A DNA stretch of 64,000 nt from Sporolactobacillus pectinivorans. Lineage in GTDB: Bacteria; Bacillota; Bacilli; Bacillales; Sporolactobacillaceae. The stretch's first letter is position 1. The number at the start of each line of letters is the position of its first letter. Positions 50,270 to 62,419 of this stretch are shown piece after piece. The position numbers and the translations under genes are program-made. The notes below the pieces were generated by a model, which was given only the letters and a program-made list of their open reading frames with translations, was not told where the DNA came from and ran no database searches. The stretch spans positions 3,100,366-3,164,365 of the forward strand of contig NZ_NXGA01000001.1 in NCBI RefSeq assembly GCF_002802965.1, written 5' to 3'.

Positions 50270-51770
50270 AAGGGTTTCAAAATGCCAAAAAGGAAGTACC
50301 TCCCCAAGTCTTGTATAATGGTAATGGACTAGAAAACCAAAAAGAAGACTGGAGAGATACTGCCTGTGCCCATTATACGACAAATGAGTTTATTTGGCGT
50401 CCAGGAATTATTTGAAATGGAACCTACCCATCGCTATGACGCCATTATTTCAGCTTTGAATCTGGATAAAATCTACCATGCGGTAAGCAAAAAAACGCAT
50501 CTTGGAGCACCTGAAGAATTAAACTATTCAGCCATGATTATTTCCGCTTTTATTCGGATTGTTGAACGCATTCCAACGATCAAAGACCTGATCAAACGAC
50601 TCAATCAAGACATTGCTTTTAAACTGAACTGTGACTTTCTTGTTTCCGATCCTACCCCTTCCGAATCCTCCTATTCCCGGTTGATTACCAAACTGGAGGA
50701 GTCAAAGATCTTGGAAGTCGTTCAGGAACAAGTCATTGCCCAAGCCATCGCCGAAGGATTTATCAGGGACGATACCGTTGCCATTGATGCCACACATTTC
50801 GAAGCGCGTGATCAGGCCCCACCCAAAGAAGAAAAGCCGGACAAAGAGCCGAAAAAGCGTGGCCGAAAGTCCAAAGAGGAACGTGAAAACTGGCTCGCTG
50901 ACCAAGCGAAAAAAGAAGCGAATCTGCCCCTTTTTGAAAAGAAAATTGAGGCTCAACTGGACGCTCCTCTTTCAGAGCTGCGTGCACAAGTTCCGAAAGA
51001 CCCGAAGTGGGGCATTAAAAAGAACAGCGAAGGCAAGAATGTGTTTTGGTTTGGCTATAAGGGCCATTTAGCCGTGAGCACGACCAGCCAATATATTTTG
51101 CAGGCTTTGTTCTCCTCAGGCAACCTGAATGGCGGAAAGGCGGCCATTCCATTGCTTAAAGGAATAAAAGAACGGTTATCCTTGCCCACTTTACGTTATG
51201 AAACCATGGATGCCGGTTACGATTACGAACCGATCTATCAACAGATTTACACTATGGGTCATCAATCCGTGATCGCGTACAACAAACGGAATGAATCAAA
51301 GCCAGAAGGGTTCAATAAGTACTTCGCACTCACCTGTTTCAGAGAGCATGCTTATCGCTATGACAGCTATGATGCCAAGTATGAAACCTTAAAATATACG
51401 CAACCCAAAGAATGTGTGGATTGCCCACTAGCCCATGAAGGGATCTGTCAAAAAGTGTATAAATTAAAAATCACGACAGATCTTCGACGATACACGGCAC
51501 CTGCCCGAGGATCTAAAGCATGGCGAAACATTTTTAAACGCCGAACTGCAGTAGAACGAGTAAACGCCTATTTGAAGGAATTCTTTCAACTCAACAATGT
51601 GCGTTACCGAACCGGAAAACGGGCAAAAGTACATTTCGATCTTGTGACATTGATTTACAATGCATCAAAATTAGCTGCAGACCGCATCAATGCTTTATTA
51701 AATCAAAAGTACCCAGCAGCATCATCAAAAAAGATTTAAAAAACAGCAAATTAGAAATTCTGCAAGTCTC
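50270..51770 (+). mobile_element. IS1182-like insertion sequence
   Basis: An element of about 1.5 kb with one transposase gene. Imperfect terminal repeats are suggested by AGGGTTTCAAAAT (50271-50283) and the complement of ATTCTGCAAGTCT (51757-51769), which agree at about 9 of 13 positions. No clear target-site duplication was found. It lies between pstS and mdh and does not interrupt a recognisable gene. Confidence 0.7.
50366..51739 (+). CDS. IS1182-family transposase
   Basis: A 457-residue DDE transposase, full length for the family. The DUF772-like N-terminal region covers about 20-120, catalytic Asp is in VAIDATHFEARD (about 141), the second Asp in TMDAGYDYEP (about 277) and the Glu in KRRTAVERVNAYLKEFF (about 396). 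A lysine-rich linker (RGRKSKEERE) and four-Cys segment (CVDCPLAHEGIC) are family features. The GTG start follows GGAGAGA. All three catalytic residues are in place, so it could be active. Confidence 0.9.
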   Translation: MPIIRQMSLFGVQELFEMEPTHRYDAIISALNLDKIYHAVSKKTHLGAPEELNYSAMIISAFIRIVERIPTIKDLIKRLNQDIAFKLNCDFLVSDPTPSESSYSRLITKLEESKILEVVQEQVIAQAIAEGFIRDDTVAIDATHFEARDQAPPKEEKPDKEPKKRGRKSKEERENWLADQAKKEANLPLFEKKIEAQLDAPLSELRAQVPKDPKWGIKKNSEGKNVFWFGYKGHLAVSTTSQYILQALFSSGNLNGGKAAIPLLKGIKERLSLPTLRYETMDAGYDYEPIYQQIYTMGHQSVIAYNKRNESKPEGFNKYFALTCFREHAYRYDSYDAKYETLKYTQPKECVDCPLAHEGICQKVYKLKITTDLRRYTAPARGSKAWRNIFKRRTAVERVNAYLKEFFQLNNVRYRTGKRAKVHFDLVTLIYNASKLAADRINALLNQKYPAASSKKI

Positions 51771-51816
51771 TACTTTTTAAAAAAGAGCAATTATGAAATT
51801 GATTCAATTCAATATA

Positions 51817-52752
51817 CTATATTGTTTCGAGTACCGCCTTTACCGATTCAACAGATTGATCCAAAGCGTCTTTTTCTTCTTTGGTCAGGCTCAGCTCAAT
51901 GATTTGTTCAATTCCGTTCTTTCCCAGAACAACCGGGACACCCAGATAGATATCGCTGTAGCCGTATTCGCCATCTAGGCAGGCAATGGCAGGTACAATG
52001 CGCCGCTTATCTTTAAGTATTGATTCCGCCATTTGGAATAATGCTGCTGCCGGGGCATAGTAAGCGCTGCCATTCCCGAGCAAAGAAACAATCTCTCCAC
52101 CGCCCTTCCTTGTCCGTTCAACGATCGCCTCGATTCGTTCTTTCGAGATCAGCCGATCAATCGGTATCCCCCCCGCATAAGAGTAGCGGATTAGCGGAAC
52201 CATGCAGTCCCCGTGCCCGCCAAGAACAAATCCCGTAATATCTTCAGCTGAGAGATTCAGTTCTTCGGCGATAAATGTCCTGAAGCGTGCGGAATCTAAG
52301 ACGCCGGATTGGCCGATTACCCGATTCTTCGGGAATCCGGATTCCTTGTAAACGGTGTAAGTCATCGCATCCACCGGATTGCTCAGCACAATAATTGTGC
52401 AATCAGGTGAATATTTTACAATATTCCGTGTCACTTCCTTCATAATACCTACATTGATAGATACTAGATCATCCCGGCTCATGCCGGGTTTCCGTGCTAC
52501 TCCCGCTGTGATGATGACAACATCGGAATCCGCCGTTTCACTGAAATCTGAAGTTCCTGCAACTTTTGTGTCAAATCCGAGAATCGGCGCAGATTCAAGC
52601 ATATCCAACGCTTTTCCCCGGGTCGGTCCCTCCATCTTCGGAATATCCACCAGCACGACATCAGCCAAATCACTCCGGGCAATAAGAAAAGCGGTTGTTG
52701 AACCTGTAAAGCCAGCACCTACAACAGCGACTTTTCTGCGGTTAACCGACAT
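51817..52752 (-). CDS. mdh: Malate dehydrogenase
   Basis: A 311-residue NAD-dependent enzyme of the LDH-like malate dehydrogenase group. The N-terminal [11 protein letters not shown] nucleotide-binding loop, the substrate arginines in [13 protein letters not shown] and the HGDCMVPL catalytic histidine are in place. It oxidises malate to oxaloacetate. ATG at 52752 follows GATAGGGGGA; the in-frame extension to 52797 is unlikely. It closes the citZ-icd-mdh order, as in Bacillus. Confidence 0.95.
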   Translation of the reverse strand: MSVNRRKVAVVGAGFTGSTTAFLIARSDLADVVLVDIPKMEGPTRGKALDMLESAPILGFDTKVAGTSDFSETADSDVVIITAGVARKPGMSRDDLVSINVGIMKEVTRNIVKYSPDCTIIVLSNPVDAMTYTVYKESGFPKNRVIGQSGVLDSARFRTFIAEELNLSAEDITGFVLGGHGDCMVPLIRYSYAGGIPIDRLISKERIEAIVERTRKGGGEIVSLLGNGSAYYAPAAALFQMAESILKDKRRIVPAIACLDGEYGYSDIYLGVPVVLGKNGIEQIIELSLTKEEKDALDQSVESVKAVLETI

Positions 52753-52923
52753 TTTAATTCCCCCTATCAGTGTTGACATCAGCATTCTGTTCCTCAATTG
52801 GATGCGCTGTCATTTTGAAAAAGCCTAATGCAGGATAGCTTCCCGAGAAGAAAGATCTTCTGCATGGCTCATTTCTTCATATTATGATACAGCAGCGGGT
52901 GTGGTTATCATGATACTTTATTT

Positions 52924-54192
52924 TCATAAATTGCTAATCACCGCGTCCGCGAACTCCGAACACTTCACTTCATTTGCTCCATTCATCAAGCGGGCAAAAT
53001 CATAAGTCACAGTCTTCGATGAAATAGTCTTCTCAATAGCCCGCGTGATCATTTTGGCTGCTTCATACCACTTAAGATGCTCAAACATCAGGACACCGGA
53101 AAGAATGACAGATGACGGGTTGACTTTGTCCAGGCCGGCATATTTCGGAGCTGTTCCATGCGTTGCTTCGAATATGGCTATACCCGTTTCATAGTTGATA
53201 TTGGCACCCGGTGCAATTCCGATGCCACCAACCTGTGCAGCCAAGGCATCCGAGATATAATCTCCATCCAGATTCATTGTGGCTATCACGTCGTGTTCCG
53301 CCGGCCGTGTCAGTATCTGCTGAAGAAAATTATCAGCGATTGCATCCTTGATGATAATTTTTCCGTCAGATTCCGCCTGCTTCTGCGCTTTGGCAGCAGC
53401 CTGCTTTCCCTCTTTCTCGGCTATGGCATCGAACTGTCTCCACGTAAATGTCTGATCCGGGAACTCTTTTTCAGCAAGATCGTAGCCCCAGTTTTTAAAG
53501 GCACCCTCCGTGAATTTCATAATATTTCCCTTATGAACCAGAGTGACACTCTTGCGTCCTTCACTGATCGCGTAGCGAATCGCAGCACGCACCAATCGGC
53601 TGGTCCCTTCTTTTGAAACCGGCTTAATGCCGATTCCGGAAGTCTCAGGAAAACGGATTTTACGAACATCCATTTCATCCTGAAGAAAACCGATCACTTT
53701 CTTGACTTCAGGAGTTTCCGATTCAAACTCAATCCCTGCATAAATATCCTCAGTATTTTCACGGAAGATAACCATGTCTACATGTTCCGGATGTTTTACC
53801 GGAGATGGCACACCGTGAAAATAACGAACTGGACGGAGGCAGGTAAAAAGATCAAGTTCCTGGCGAAGCGCTACATTCAAAGAACGAATTCCCCCGCCCA
53901 CAGGCGTTGTCAGCGGCCCCTTAATGGCAATCACATACTTTCTAATCTCGTCAAGGGTTTTCTGAGGCAGCCATTCACCGGTAAGATCAAAAGCTTTCTG
54001 CCCGGCCAGTACTTCTTTCCAGACAATTTCTTTCCGGCCCTGATAAGCTTTTTTTACCGCGGCGTTGAAAACTCTCGATGCCGCCTTCCAGATATCCGGA
54101 CCGATCCCGTCCCCTTCAATAAAAGGAATGATCGGATGTTCAGGAACATTTAAAATACCGTCTTCTACTGTAATCTGTCTTCCCTCTGTCAC
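52924..54192 (-). CDS. icd: Isocitrate dehydrogenase (NADP+)
   Basis: A 422-residue enzyme (Bacillus subtilis 423) that converts isocitrate to 2-oxoglutarate. [14 protein letters not shown] is near residue 23, the substrate loop [23 protein letters not shown] near 95-117 carries the serine whose equivalent is phosphorylated in E. coli, and [11 protein letters not shown] is the metal site. GTG at 54192 has GGGAGG at 7-base spacing; an ATG at 54198 is too close. Follows citZ. Confidence 0.95.
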   Translation of the reverse strand: MTEGRQITVEDGILNVPEHPIIPFIEGDGIGPDIWKAASRVFNAAVKKAYQGRKEIVWKEVLAGQKAFDLTGEWLPQKTLDEIRKYVIAIKGPLTTPVGGGIRSLNVALRQELDLFTCLRPVRYFHGVPSPVKHPEHVDMVIFRENTEDIYAGIEFESETPEVKKVIGFLQDEMDVRKIRFPETSGIGIKPVSKEGTSRLVRAAIRYAISEGRKSVTLVHKGNIMKFTEGAFKNWGYDLAEKEFPDQTFTWRQFDAIAEKEGKQAAAKAQKQAESDGKIIIKDAIADNFLQQILTRPAEHDVIATMNLDGDYISDALAAQVGGIGIAPGANINYETGIAIFEATHGTAPKYAGLDKVNPSSVILSGVLMFEHLKWYEAAKMITRAIEKTISSKTVTYDFARLMNGANEVKCSEFADAVISNL

Positions 54193-54293
54193 GTTCATGC
54201 CTCCCTGCATCAGCTATACTCCACTTTTATTATACCAGCTTTTGCCGGGATCGTCGGCATACTGTGCCATTTGTGTCCGGCATTTCTCAATGA

Positions 54294-55409
54294 TCAGCGC
54301 TCACTCATCGCCAGATATGGACGGAGTCCCGGTCCGTTATACTCGGCCCTCGGCCTGATCAGCCGGTTATCACTGTACTGTTCAAGAATATGAGCCACCC
54401 ATCCCGACGTCCTGCTCATCGCAAAAACCGGCGTAAATAGATCTTTCTCAATACCCAGCGCATGGTAAAGTGTTGCCGAGTAGAAATCGGTATTAGGCAG
54501 CAATCCCTTTTTTTCTCTAAGCAATTGTTCAATGCGCACGGACATTTCATAGTACCGGGCGTCGCCGTCCAATTTCGTCAGCTGATCAGCCATTTTTTTG
54601 AGAATTCGGGCTCTGGGATCGCCATTTTTGTAGACTCTGTGCCCGAATCCCATAATTTTCTCCTTGCTTGCCAATGCGTTTTCAATATAAAAATTCACGT
54701 TATCAAGAGATCCGATTTTCTCCAGCATATTCATTACTTGTTCGTTTGCCCCGCCATGCAGCGGTCCTTTCAGCGCCCCGATCGCCGAAGTCACTCCGGA
54801 ATAAATATCGGAAAGCGTTGCAACACAGACACGCGCTGTAAATGTCGAAGCGTTCAACTCATGATCAGCATGCAGAACCAGTGCCGTATCAAACGCCCGG
54901 GTTTCAACTTCCGTCGGAATTCGGCCCTTCAGCATATAGAGAAAATTTGCCGCAAAGCCGAGATTTTTATTGGGAGCAACAGGTTCAGCGCCCTGCCGGA
55001 TCCGTGCAAATCCGGCTACAATCGTCGCGATTTTTGCCTGGATCCGGATGGCCTTGTCTTTGTTTGAAAGCAGATCCATGCGATCGGCATCAGGATCAAG
55101 AACACCCAGAGCGGAAACTGCCGTCCTGAGGACAGCCATCGGGTGGACGGTCTGAAGCGGATATGCCTTGATCAATGCAAAAATCTCATTGGGCACACCG
55201 GCATTCTCAGCAAGTTTATTCTTGAAAATATCAAGCTGATTGTCTGTGGGCAATTCACCATTCCAAAGTAAATAGATACACTCTTCAAAATTAGAATGTT
55301 CAGCCAGATCTTGAATGCTGTAACCGCGATATGTCAGCACATCGTTAGTGATCGAGCTTATGGCCGAGGTTGTTGCAACAACGCCTTCCAGACCCTTGGT
55401 CGTTGTCAT
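54294..55409 (-). CDS. citZ: Citrate synthase
   Basis: A 371-residue type I citrate synthase that condenses acetyl-CoA with oxaloacetate. The catalytic histidines lie in GPLHGGANEQV (about 220) and MGFGHRVYKNGDPRA (about 260), and the catalytic Asp in LLPNTDFYSATLYHALG (about 310). ATG at 55409 follows AAGGAGGGG. First gene of citZ-icd-mdh, with a CcpA-like site in its leader. It is divergent from the ytvI-like gene. Confidence 0.96.
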   Translation of the reverse strand: MTTTKGLEGVVATTSAISSITNDVLTYRGYSIQDLAEHSNFEECIYLLWNGELPTDNQLDIFKNKLAENAGVPNEIFALIKAYPLQTVHPMAVLRTAVSALGVLDPDADRMDLLSNKDKAIRIQAKIATIVAGFARIRQGAEPVAPNKNLGFAANFLYMLKGRIPTEVETRAFDTALVLHADHELNASTFTARVCVATLSDIYSGVTSAIGALKGPLHGGANEQVMNMLEKIGSLDNVNFYIENALASKEKIMGFGHRVYKNGDPRARILKKMADQLTKLDGDARYYEMSVRIEQLLREKKGLLPNTDFYSATLYHALGIEKDLFTPVFAMSRTSGWVAHILEQYSDNRLIRPRAEYNGPGLRPYLAMSER

Positions 55410-55446
55410 GGAATCCCCTCCTTGAGAAAATTCTAGATTCATTAGC

Positions 55447-55485
55447 AGGCCAGTTTATCTGTAAGCGCTTTATAAACACTGGCCT
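55447..55485 (-). promoter_or_regulatory. CcpA cre-like site inside a long palindrome in the citZ leader
   Basis: TGTAAGCGCTTTATA (55460-55474) matches the cre consensus TGTAARCGYTWNCW at most positions. It is flanked by an imperfect inverted repeat, AGGCCAG-TTTAT and ATAAA-CTGGCCT. It lies about 25-50 bases downstream of the expected transcription start, where CcpA could block elongation during growth on glucose. Confidence 0.65.
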
Positions 55486-55507
55486 AAAAAAACAACCTTT
55501 CAAGTTG

Positions 55508-55536
55508 ATTATATCTGTTTGCGGCGATGTTGTGAA
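55508..55536 (-). promoter_or_regulatory. Sigma-A promoter of citZ
   Basis: TTCACA (55531-55536), 17-base spacer and consensus TATAAT (55508-55513), about 100 bases before the citZ start. Confidence 0.75.
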
Positions 55537-55639
55537 CAAAAAACACCTCCGGAATATTTTTCTACTCAAACAGAGCGTGAAGGCCTGGACATATATTCTT
55601 CATTCCAGCATAGCGTAGGAAATAAGGTGGGATGAATAG

Positions 55640-56782
55640 ATGAGCGCTCCTAACGCTAAGCCCTTCAGAGATTATTTGTTCATGGTACTGCGCGCACTGC
55701 TTGTTGTTGCAATAATCGGGCTGGCACTGACCATCTCATATTTTGCCGTCCGCATGGCTCTGCCCTTCCTGATCGCCTGTCTGCTGTCCCTGTTCCTTAA
55801 TCCGGTTGTGACATTCATTGTGAAGAAAACCGGTATATCCCGCGGCCTGGCTTCATTTCTTCTGCTCTTTCTTGTATTCTCTCTTGCCGTCAGTCTGCTG
55901 CTCTTCATCTCTATTGCATTGATTAGGGGCATCACCTCGCTCACAAAGACTGTGCCCGGACAGCTTGAGTCACTGTTTGGCGATCTACAGACATTATTTT
56001 TTACAAAACTTCTCCCATCCTGGGAAAAAGCAGTTCATATTTTCTCAGGACTCACGAGCAGCCAGCAGCGTTTGATACAGGTCAATTTTGAAAGCATGAC
56101 CGGAACATTGATCAATTTTCTGAACGATTCTGCCACCAGGCTGCTTTCAAGTTTGACACAATTTGTATCCTCTCTGCCTGATACCCTTTTTTCAACTCTA
56201 TTTATTTTTCTTGCGGCATTCTTTCTTTCCAAAGACTCGGAACAAATCAAAACAAGGTTATCTCATTTGGCTTATTTCTCAGCACTTCGAACACCGGCGG
56301 TAAAAATGTGGCAGGAGCTGAAAAAAACATGTAGCGGATTTGTACGGGCCCAGCTTATTCTTGTTACTTTAACTATGATTCTTCTATATTTCGGGCTCCT
56401 TGTTTTGAAAGCTGACCATCCGTTTACGATTGCCTTTATTTCAGGAATGGTCGATCTGATTCCTTATCTTGGGACCGGCATTGTTTTTATTCCCTGGATT
56501 CTGTACCAGTTTCTGATGCACCACTATTTTTATGCGATTGGACTGACGGCTCTGTATACTGCTTCAGTCATCCAGCGCCAGCTGATTGAGCCAAAGATTC
56601 TTGCAACCGGCATCGGACTGGATCCGCTTGTCCTGCTAATCGCACTTTACTTCGGATTCAGATGGCTCGGATTTGCCGGGCTGATTATCTCGCCCCTTAC
56701 GCTCATCATGGTCAGAGTACTTTACAAGGCAGGTGCATGGCACTTGATCTGGAACTACATCACCGGAAACAAGACAAGTTAA
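55640..56782 (+). CDS. ytvI: YtvI-like AI-2E family membrane protein
   Basis: A 380-residue protein of the AI-2E/PerM family with about eight membrane segments and a soluble loop near 110-190. Landmarks include LPFLIACLLSLFLNPVV, VDLIPYLGTGIVFIPW and QRQLIEPKILATGIGLDPLVLL, all conserved in YtvI (annotated as a sporulation integral membrane protein). Transported substrate unknown. AAGGTGGGATG precedes the ATG. It lies between citZ and fxsA as in Bacillus; its end overlaps the convergent fxsA by 4 bases. Confidence 0.9.
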   Translation: MSAPNAKPFRDYLFMVLRALLVVAIIGLALTISYFAVRMALPFLIACLLSLFLNPVVTFIVKKTGISRGLASFLLLFLVFSLAVSLLLFISIALIRGITSLTKTVPGQLESLFGDLQTLFFTKLLPSWEKAVHIFSGLTSSQQRLIQVNFESMTGTLINFLNDSATRLLSSLTQFVSSLPDTLFSTLFIFLAAFFLSKDSEQIKTRLSHLAYFSALRTPAVKMWQELKKTCSGFVRAQLILVTLTMILLYFGLLVLKADHPFTIAFISGMVDLIPYLGTGIVFIPWILYQFLMHHYFYAIGLTALYTASVIQRQLIEPKILATGIGLDPLVLLIALYFGFRWLGFAGLIISPLTLIMVRVLYKAGAWHLIWNYITGNKTS

Positions 56783-57210
56783 ATCCTTTTTCGAAATGAA
56801 ATGAATGTAAAGTCGCCGCGACTGATCTTGTTCTGAAACCAGCGTGCTATCCTTTTTCTCATAAAACCTCTCAATGAAGGAATGAGCAGGAGCAGGCCGA
56901 CAGCATCGCTGATGAGTCCCGGAATAACTAAAAGAAGTCCTCCGAGAATCAGGCAGAGACCATCCAGAAGCGGCCGCCCCGGAATAATGTGCATACTGAG
57001 ATCATCCCTGATGTGCCGCAAAATCGACAGACCCTGTTTCATGACCGTCCAGATTCCCAGTACTGCACTGATTAACAGCAATAGAAAAGTGTTCAAAGCA
57101 CCAAAATGCCTTCCGACCCAAATCAGAAGGCTGATTTCCGCCAGAAGATAAATGAAAAATACGATCAGTGCTATCCGAAGGCGGGATCCGGTATTAATAG
57201 ACCGCATCAT
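56779..57210 (-). CDS. fxsA: FxsA family membrane protein
   Basis: A 143-residue membrane protein with about four membrane segments and the FxsA pattern: LAEISLLIWVGRHFGALNTFLLLLISAVLGIWTVMKQG, followed by LLDGLCLILGGLLLVIPGLISDAVGLLLLIPSLR. The family is linked to phage F exclusion in E. coli; its role in Bacilli is unknown. ATGA overlap with the upstream thioesterase gene suggests translational coupling. Confidence 0.9.
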   Translation of the reverse strand: MMRSINTGSRLRIALIVFFIYLLAEISLLIWVGRHFGALNTFLLLLISAVLGIWTVMKQGLSILRHIRDDLSMHIIPGRPLLDGLCLILGGLLLVIPGLISDAVGLLLLIPSLRGFMRKRIARWFQNKISRGDFTFISFRKRI

Positions 57211-57629
57211 GACAGCTCCGCCTCGTTAAGGATCAGCTGATGCAGCTCCGGATCTTTTTTTCTAAGAGAAATCGGACGCATTTGTTCGTCAGTCCAGCAA
57301 TGCAGGCTCGTGCCATCAACAAGCAGCGTGCCGTCCGCTTCTTTCATCACTTTATAGCTGAAACTCATCTTAACACTGTCATAATTTTTTATCGTGGTTT
57401 CAACAATGACCGCATCATCAAACAGTGCCGGTGAATGGTAGTGAACCTCGATTCCAAGTACCGGCATCATCAGCCCTCTTTCCTCTATCTGGCGGAAAGA
57501 AAGGCCGGACTGCTTAATCCAGTCCGTGCGGGCAACTTCAAACCAGATGACATACTGGCTGTGATGAATAATGCCCATTTTATCTGTTTCATTATATCTC
57601 GCTACAATCCTTGTCCTGGAAGTTTTCAA
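57207..57629 (-). CDS. YbgC/4-hydroxybenzoyl-CoA thioesterase-like protein
   Basis: A 140-residue hot-dog-fold thioesterase. The active-site pattern is RYNETDKMGIIHHSQYVIWFEVARTDWIK near residue 10-38, with the catalytic Asp as D14 and the nearby H-H. It hydrolyses acyl-CoA or acyl-ACP esters; the exact substrate is unknown. I chose the TTG at 57629, with TTGGAG 8 bases upstream, because it gives the family length; upstream codons to 57695 are not conserved. It is translationally coupled to fxsA. Confidence 0.88.
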   Translation of the reverse strand: MKTSRTRIVARYNETDKMGIIHHSQYVIWFEVARTDWIKQSGLSFRQIEERGLMMPVLGIEVHYHSPALFDDAVIVETTIKNYDSVKMSFSYKVMKEADGTLLVDGTSLHCWTDEQMRPISLRKKDPELHQLILNEAELS

Positions 57630-57657
57630 ACAAAGCACTCCAATCTCTATAAAATTT

Positions 57658-57692
57658 AAGAGAAGGCACCCGCTTGGAGTACCCTCTCTTAT
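57658..57692 (-). terminator. Terminator candidate after pyk
   Basis: AAGAGA-GGGTAC and GGTGCC-TCTCTT pair imperfectly on the minus strand. The following bases are only moderately T-rich (AAATTTTAT), so the call is weak. Confidence 0.4.
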
Positions 57693-57789
57693 CATAAACC
57701 TTGCTATTCATGAAGAAAAACAAAAAATTTCTTTCAGGTTTACGGGTTACTGTAGCCCTGTAGCTTTATTTTTAACAAAAACCAGTTTC

Positions 57790-59232
57790 TTAAGCTTCCG
57801 TCAAACTTTCACCAACACGATGCACTCTGAGAACGTTCGTCTTGCCAGCTGCCGCAACTGGAAGTCCGGCAGTGATAACGACCAGATCGCCTTCCTTGAC
57901 AAGTCCGGATTTAATTCCGCTGTCAACGGCAATTTCAAACATTTCATCAGTTGTTTTAGCCATTTCGCTTAATACTGGCGTTGCACCCCAGATGAGGCAC
58001 ATTTTATGAGCAACACGTTCTGAATTTGTTACGGCAATGATCGGAGCTTTCGGACGATAGTGTGACACAACACGGGCAGTATAGCCACTGACCGTAGACG
58101 AAATAATTGCACCGACGTTAAGTCCGAGAGCGGTATGTGCTACTGCTTCGCCAATTGCTGCGGTAACAGTCGGTTCACTTGACTCGCTCAACTTGCTCAA
58201 GATGCCGTGATAATCCAGTGCCGTTTCAGTTTTGGTCGCAATATTGTTCATCGTCGTTACGGCTTCAACCGGCCATTTTCCGGAAGCCGTTTCACCGGAC
58301 AGCATGATTGCGTCCGTGCCGTCGAAAATTGCGTTGGCCACGTCACTTGCTTCGGCACGTGTACAGCGTGGATTTCTGATCATTGAATCAAGCATCTGAG
58401 TCGCTGTGATGACCGTTTTGCCGACTTTGTTACACATCCTGATCAGTCTCTTCTGAACGAGCGGAACATCTTCCGGCGGAATTTCCACACCAAGATCTCC
58501 ACGGGCAACCATCAGGCCATCGGAAACTTCAAGAATTTCATCGATGTTGTCGACAGCTTCCTGGCTTTCAATCTTCGGAAAAATATAAACGTCATTAGCG
58601 CCGTGTTCCTTGCACAATTTACGGATGGCAAGAACGTCGGATGCGTGGCGGACAAAAGAAGCGGCAATAAAGTCAATGCCCTCGCCAATTCCGAACACAA
58701 TGTCATCTGCATCCCTGTCTGTCATGCCGGGAAGATTAATGCTGACGTTAGGAACGATAATGCCCTTTTTGCTCTTCAGAACACCGGTATTCATAATCTT
58801 ATTATGAATCAGGCCTTTTTCCTTATCAATGCCTGTTACAACAAGTTCAACCAGACCGTCATCAATCAGGATTCTCGATCCGACGCTTACATCGTTGATT
58901 AATTCAGCATAAGTAATGGAGAATTTTTCTGCTGTTCCAGCAACTTCGGTTGTCGAAATGTCAACAGATTTTCCTTCTTCCAGCAGCACTTCCGGAGTTG
59001 CCATGTCATGTGTGCGGATTTCAGGTCCCTTTGTATCAAGCAGTATACCAATTGTCTTGCCGGTTATCTCCATTGCTTTCCGCAAATTGACAACCTTCTG
59101 ATGATGCTCTTCATGATCTCCATGGGAAAAGTTGAAACGTGCAACATTCATTCCTGCATTGATTAGCTGAACCAAACGTTCAACCGTATCACTTGCAGGT
59201 CCCAGCGTGCAGACAATCTTGGTTTTTCTCAT
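57790..59232 (-). CDS. pyk: Pyruvate kinase (short form)
   Basis: A 480-residue enzyme that makes pyruvate and ATP from phosphoenolpyruvate. TIM-barrel residues are present (RFNFSHG near residue 32, [12 protein letters not shown] near 240, TATQMLDSM near 275), as is the regulatory C-terminal domain ending RVHRVGE. It lacks the extra PEP-utiliser-like C-terminal domain of about 100 residues seen in Bacillus and Geobacillus Pyk (about 585). GGGGGT at good spacing favours the second ATG (59232). It follows pfkA after 96 bases. Confidence 0.95.
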   Translation of the reverse strand: MRKTKIVCTLGPASDTVERLVQLINAGMNVARFNFSHGDHEEHHQKVVNLRKAMEITGKTIGILLDTKGPEIRTHDMATPEVLLEEGKSVDISTTEVAGTAEKFSITYAELINDVSVGSRILIDDGLVELVVTGIDKEKGLIHNKIMNTGVLKSKKGIIVPNVSINLPGMTDRDADDIVFGIGEGIDFIAASFVRHASDVLAIRKLCKEHGANDVYIFPKIESQEAVDNIDEILEVSDGLMVARGDLGVEIPPEDVPLVQKRLIRMCNKVGKTVITATQMLDSMIRNPRCTRAEASDVANAIFDGTDAIMLSGETASGKWPVEAVTTMNNIATKTETALDYHGILSKLSESSEPTVTAAIGEAVAHTALGLNVGAIISSTVSGYTARVVSHYRPKAPIIAVTNSERVAHKMCLIWGATPVLSEMAKTTDEMFEIAVDSGIKSGLVKEGDLVVITAGLPVAAAGKTNVLRVHRVGESLTEA

Positions 59233-59328
59233 CATAATACCCCCAGCTTTTTTTGTAGAGATTGTTCAAAATATCACAAGAAACAGCAACCGAAAAAACC
59301 GGCAATCTCATTTTATCTGAACTTTCTC

Positions 59329-61301
<1,973 letters not shown>

Positions 61302-61324
<23 letters not shown>

Positions 61325-62180
61325 CCGCAGCACCTCCTTCAGCATGTATTGATAATACATTCGCCAGAATCTGCTTCATTTCACTGCGCGGTACAACCTG
61401 ATCCAGCTGTCCATGTTTCAGTAGAAATTCGGCTGTCTGAAAATCTTCAGGCAGCTCCTCACCAATGGTCTGTTCAATGATCCTTCGGCCGGCGAAACCG
61501 ATCAAGGCGCCCGGTTCTGCAAAATTGTAATCGCCAAGAGAGGCAAAACTGGCGGAAACACCACCCGTCGTTGGGTGGGTCATGACCGAAATATAAAGTC
61601 CGTCGTGTTTACTAAAAATTTTCAGTGCAGCACTCGTTTTCGCCATCTGCATCAGGCTGAGCATGCCTTCCTGCATACGTGCGCCGCCTGATGCAGCGAA
61701 AATAAGCAGTGGAAGCTTTTCTTTATCGGCATATTCAATCACACGGGTAATTTTTTCGCCGACCACGGAACCCATGCTGCCCATCCTGAATCCCTTGTCC
61801 ATAATCGCGACAGCAGCATTTAATCCTTCGATTCTGCCTCTTCCTGTCAGCACCGCTTCGTTCATTTTTGTTTTCAGTCTGTCTTTCTCAAGCTTATTCA
61901 TATAGTTTGGAAACTGCAGTGGATTTTTTGAAATCATGTCTTTATCAAACTCTTCAAAAGAACCGCTGTCAAAAATCATCTCCACGCGGTCAAATGCCCC
62001 GAGAGGATAATGATACCCGCAGGACTGGCAGACATACAGATGCTTTTTTAATTCTTTGACGTACATGATTTTCTTGCACTTCGGACATTTCATGACAATG
62101 CCTTCAGGAACATCCTGTCTGGCCTGCGCCGAAGGAACCGTGGCATACTTTTTCTTTTTAACAAAAAAATCCTTTATCAA
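61302..62180 (-). CDS. accD: Acetyl-CoA carboxylase carboxyltransferase subunit beta
   Basis: A 292-residue beta subunit. An N-terminal zinc ribbon ([24 protein letters not shown], four Cys near 32-55) binds RNA and DNA in relatives; the crotonase-fold core has [22 protein letters not shown] and [19 protein letters not shown] at 62180 follows AGAGGGTGA. The long spacer upstream to dnaE (about 240 bases) carries a TATAAT at about 62393-62398 with a poor -35. Confidence 0.96.
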
Positions 62181-62419
62181 GTATATCACCCTCTATCTTG
62201 TTCAAGATAAAATTGCAGGCATCTCACCGACAATTCATTTTTTCTTCACTGATTATTCATTGAATCGTCGATTGTTTCCACCATATTTCGCAGTTTTTCG
62301 ACTGAATTATCAAATTGCTAAAATAATGCCATATGGATCAGGGAGCCTTTTTGTGGCGGCTTACTAGCATGACGAAACGCTCCCAAACTTCATTATTATA
62401 ACAGAGGAGCCCACAAATA

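Noticed and set aside
54462..55067. A 201-codon plus-strand frame opposite citZ
   Set aside because: Antisense shadow of citrate synthase; no start signals.
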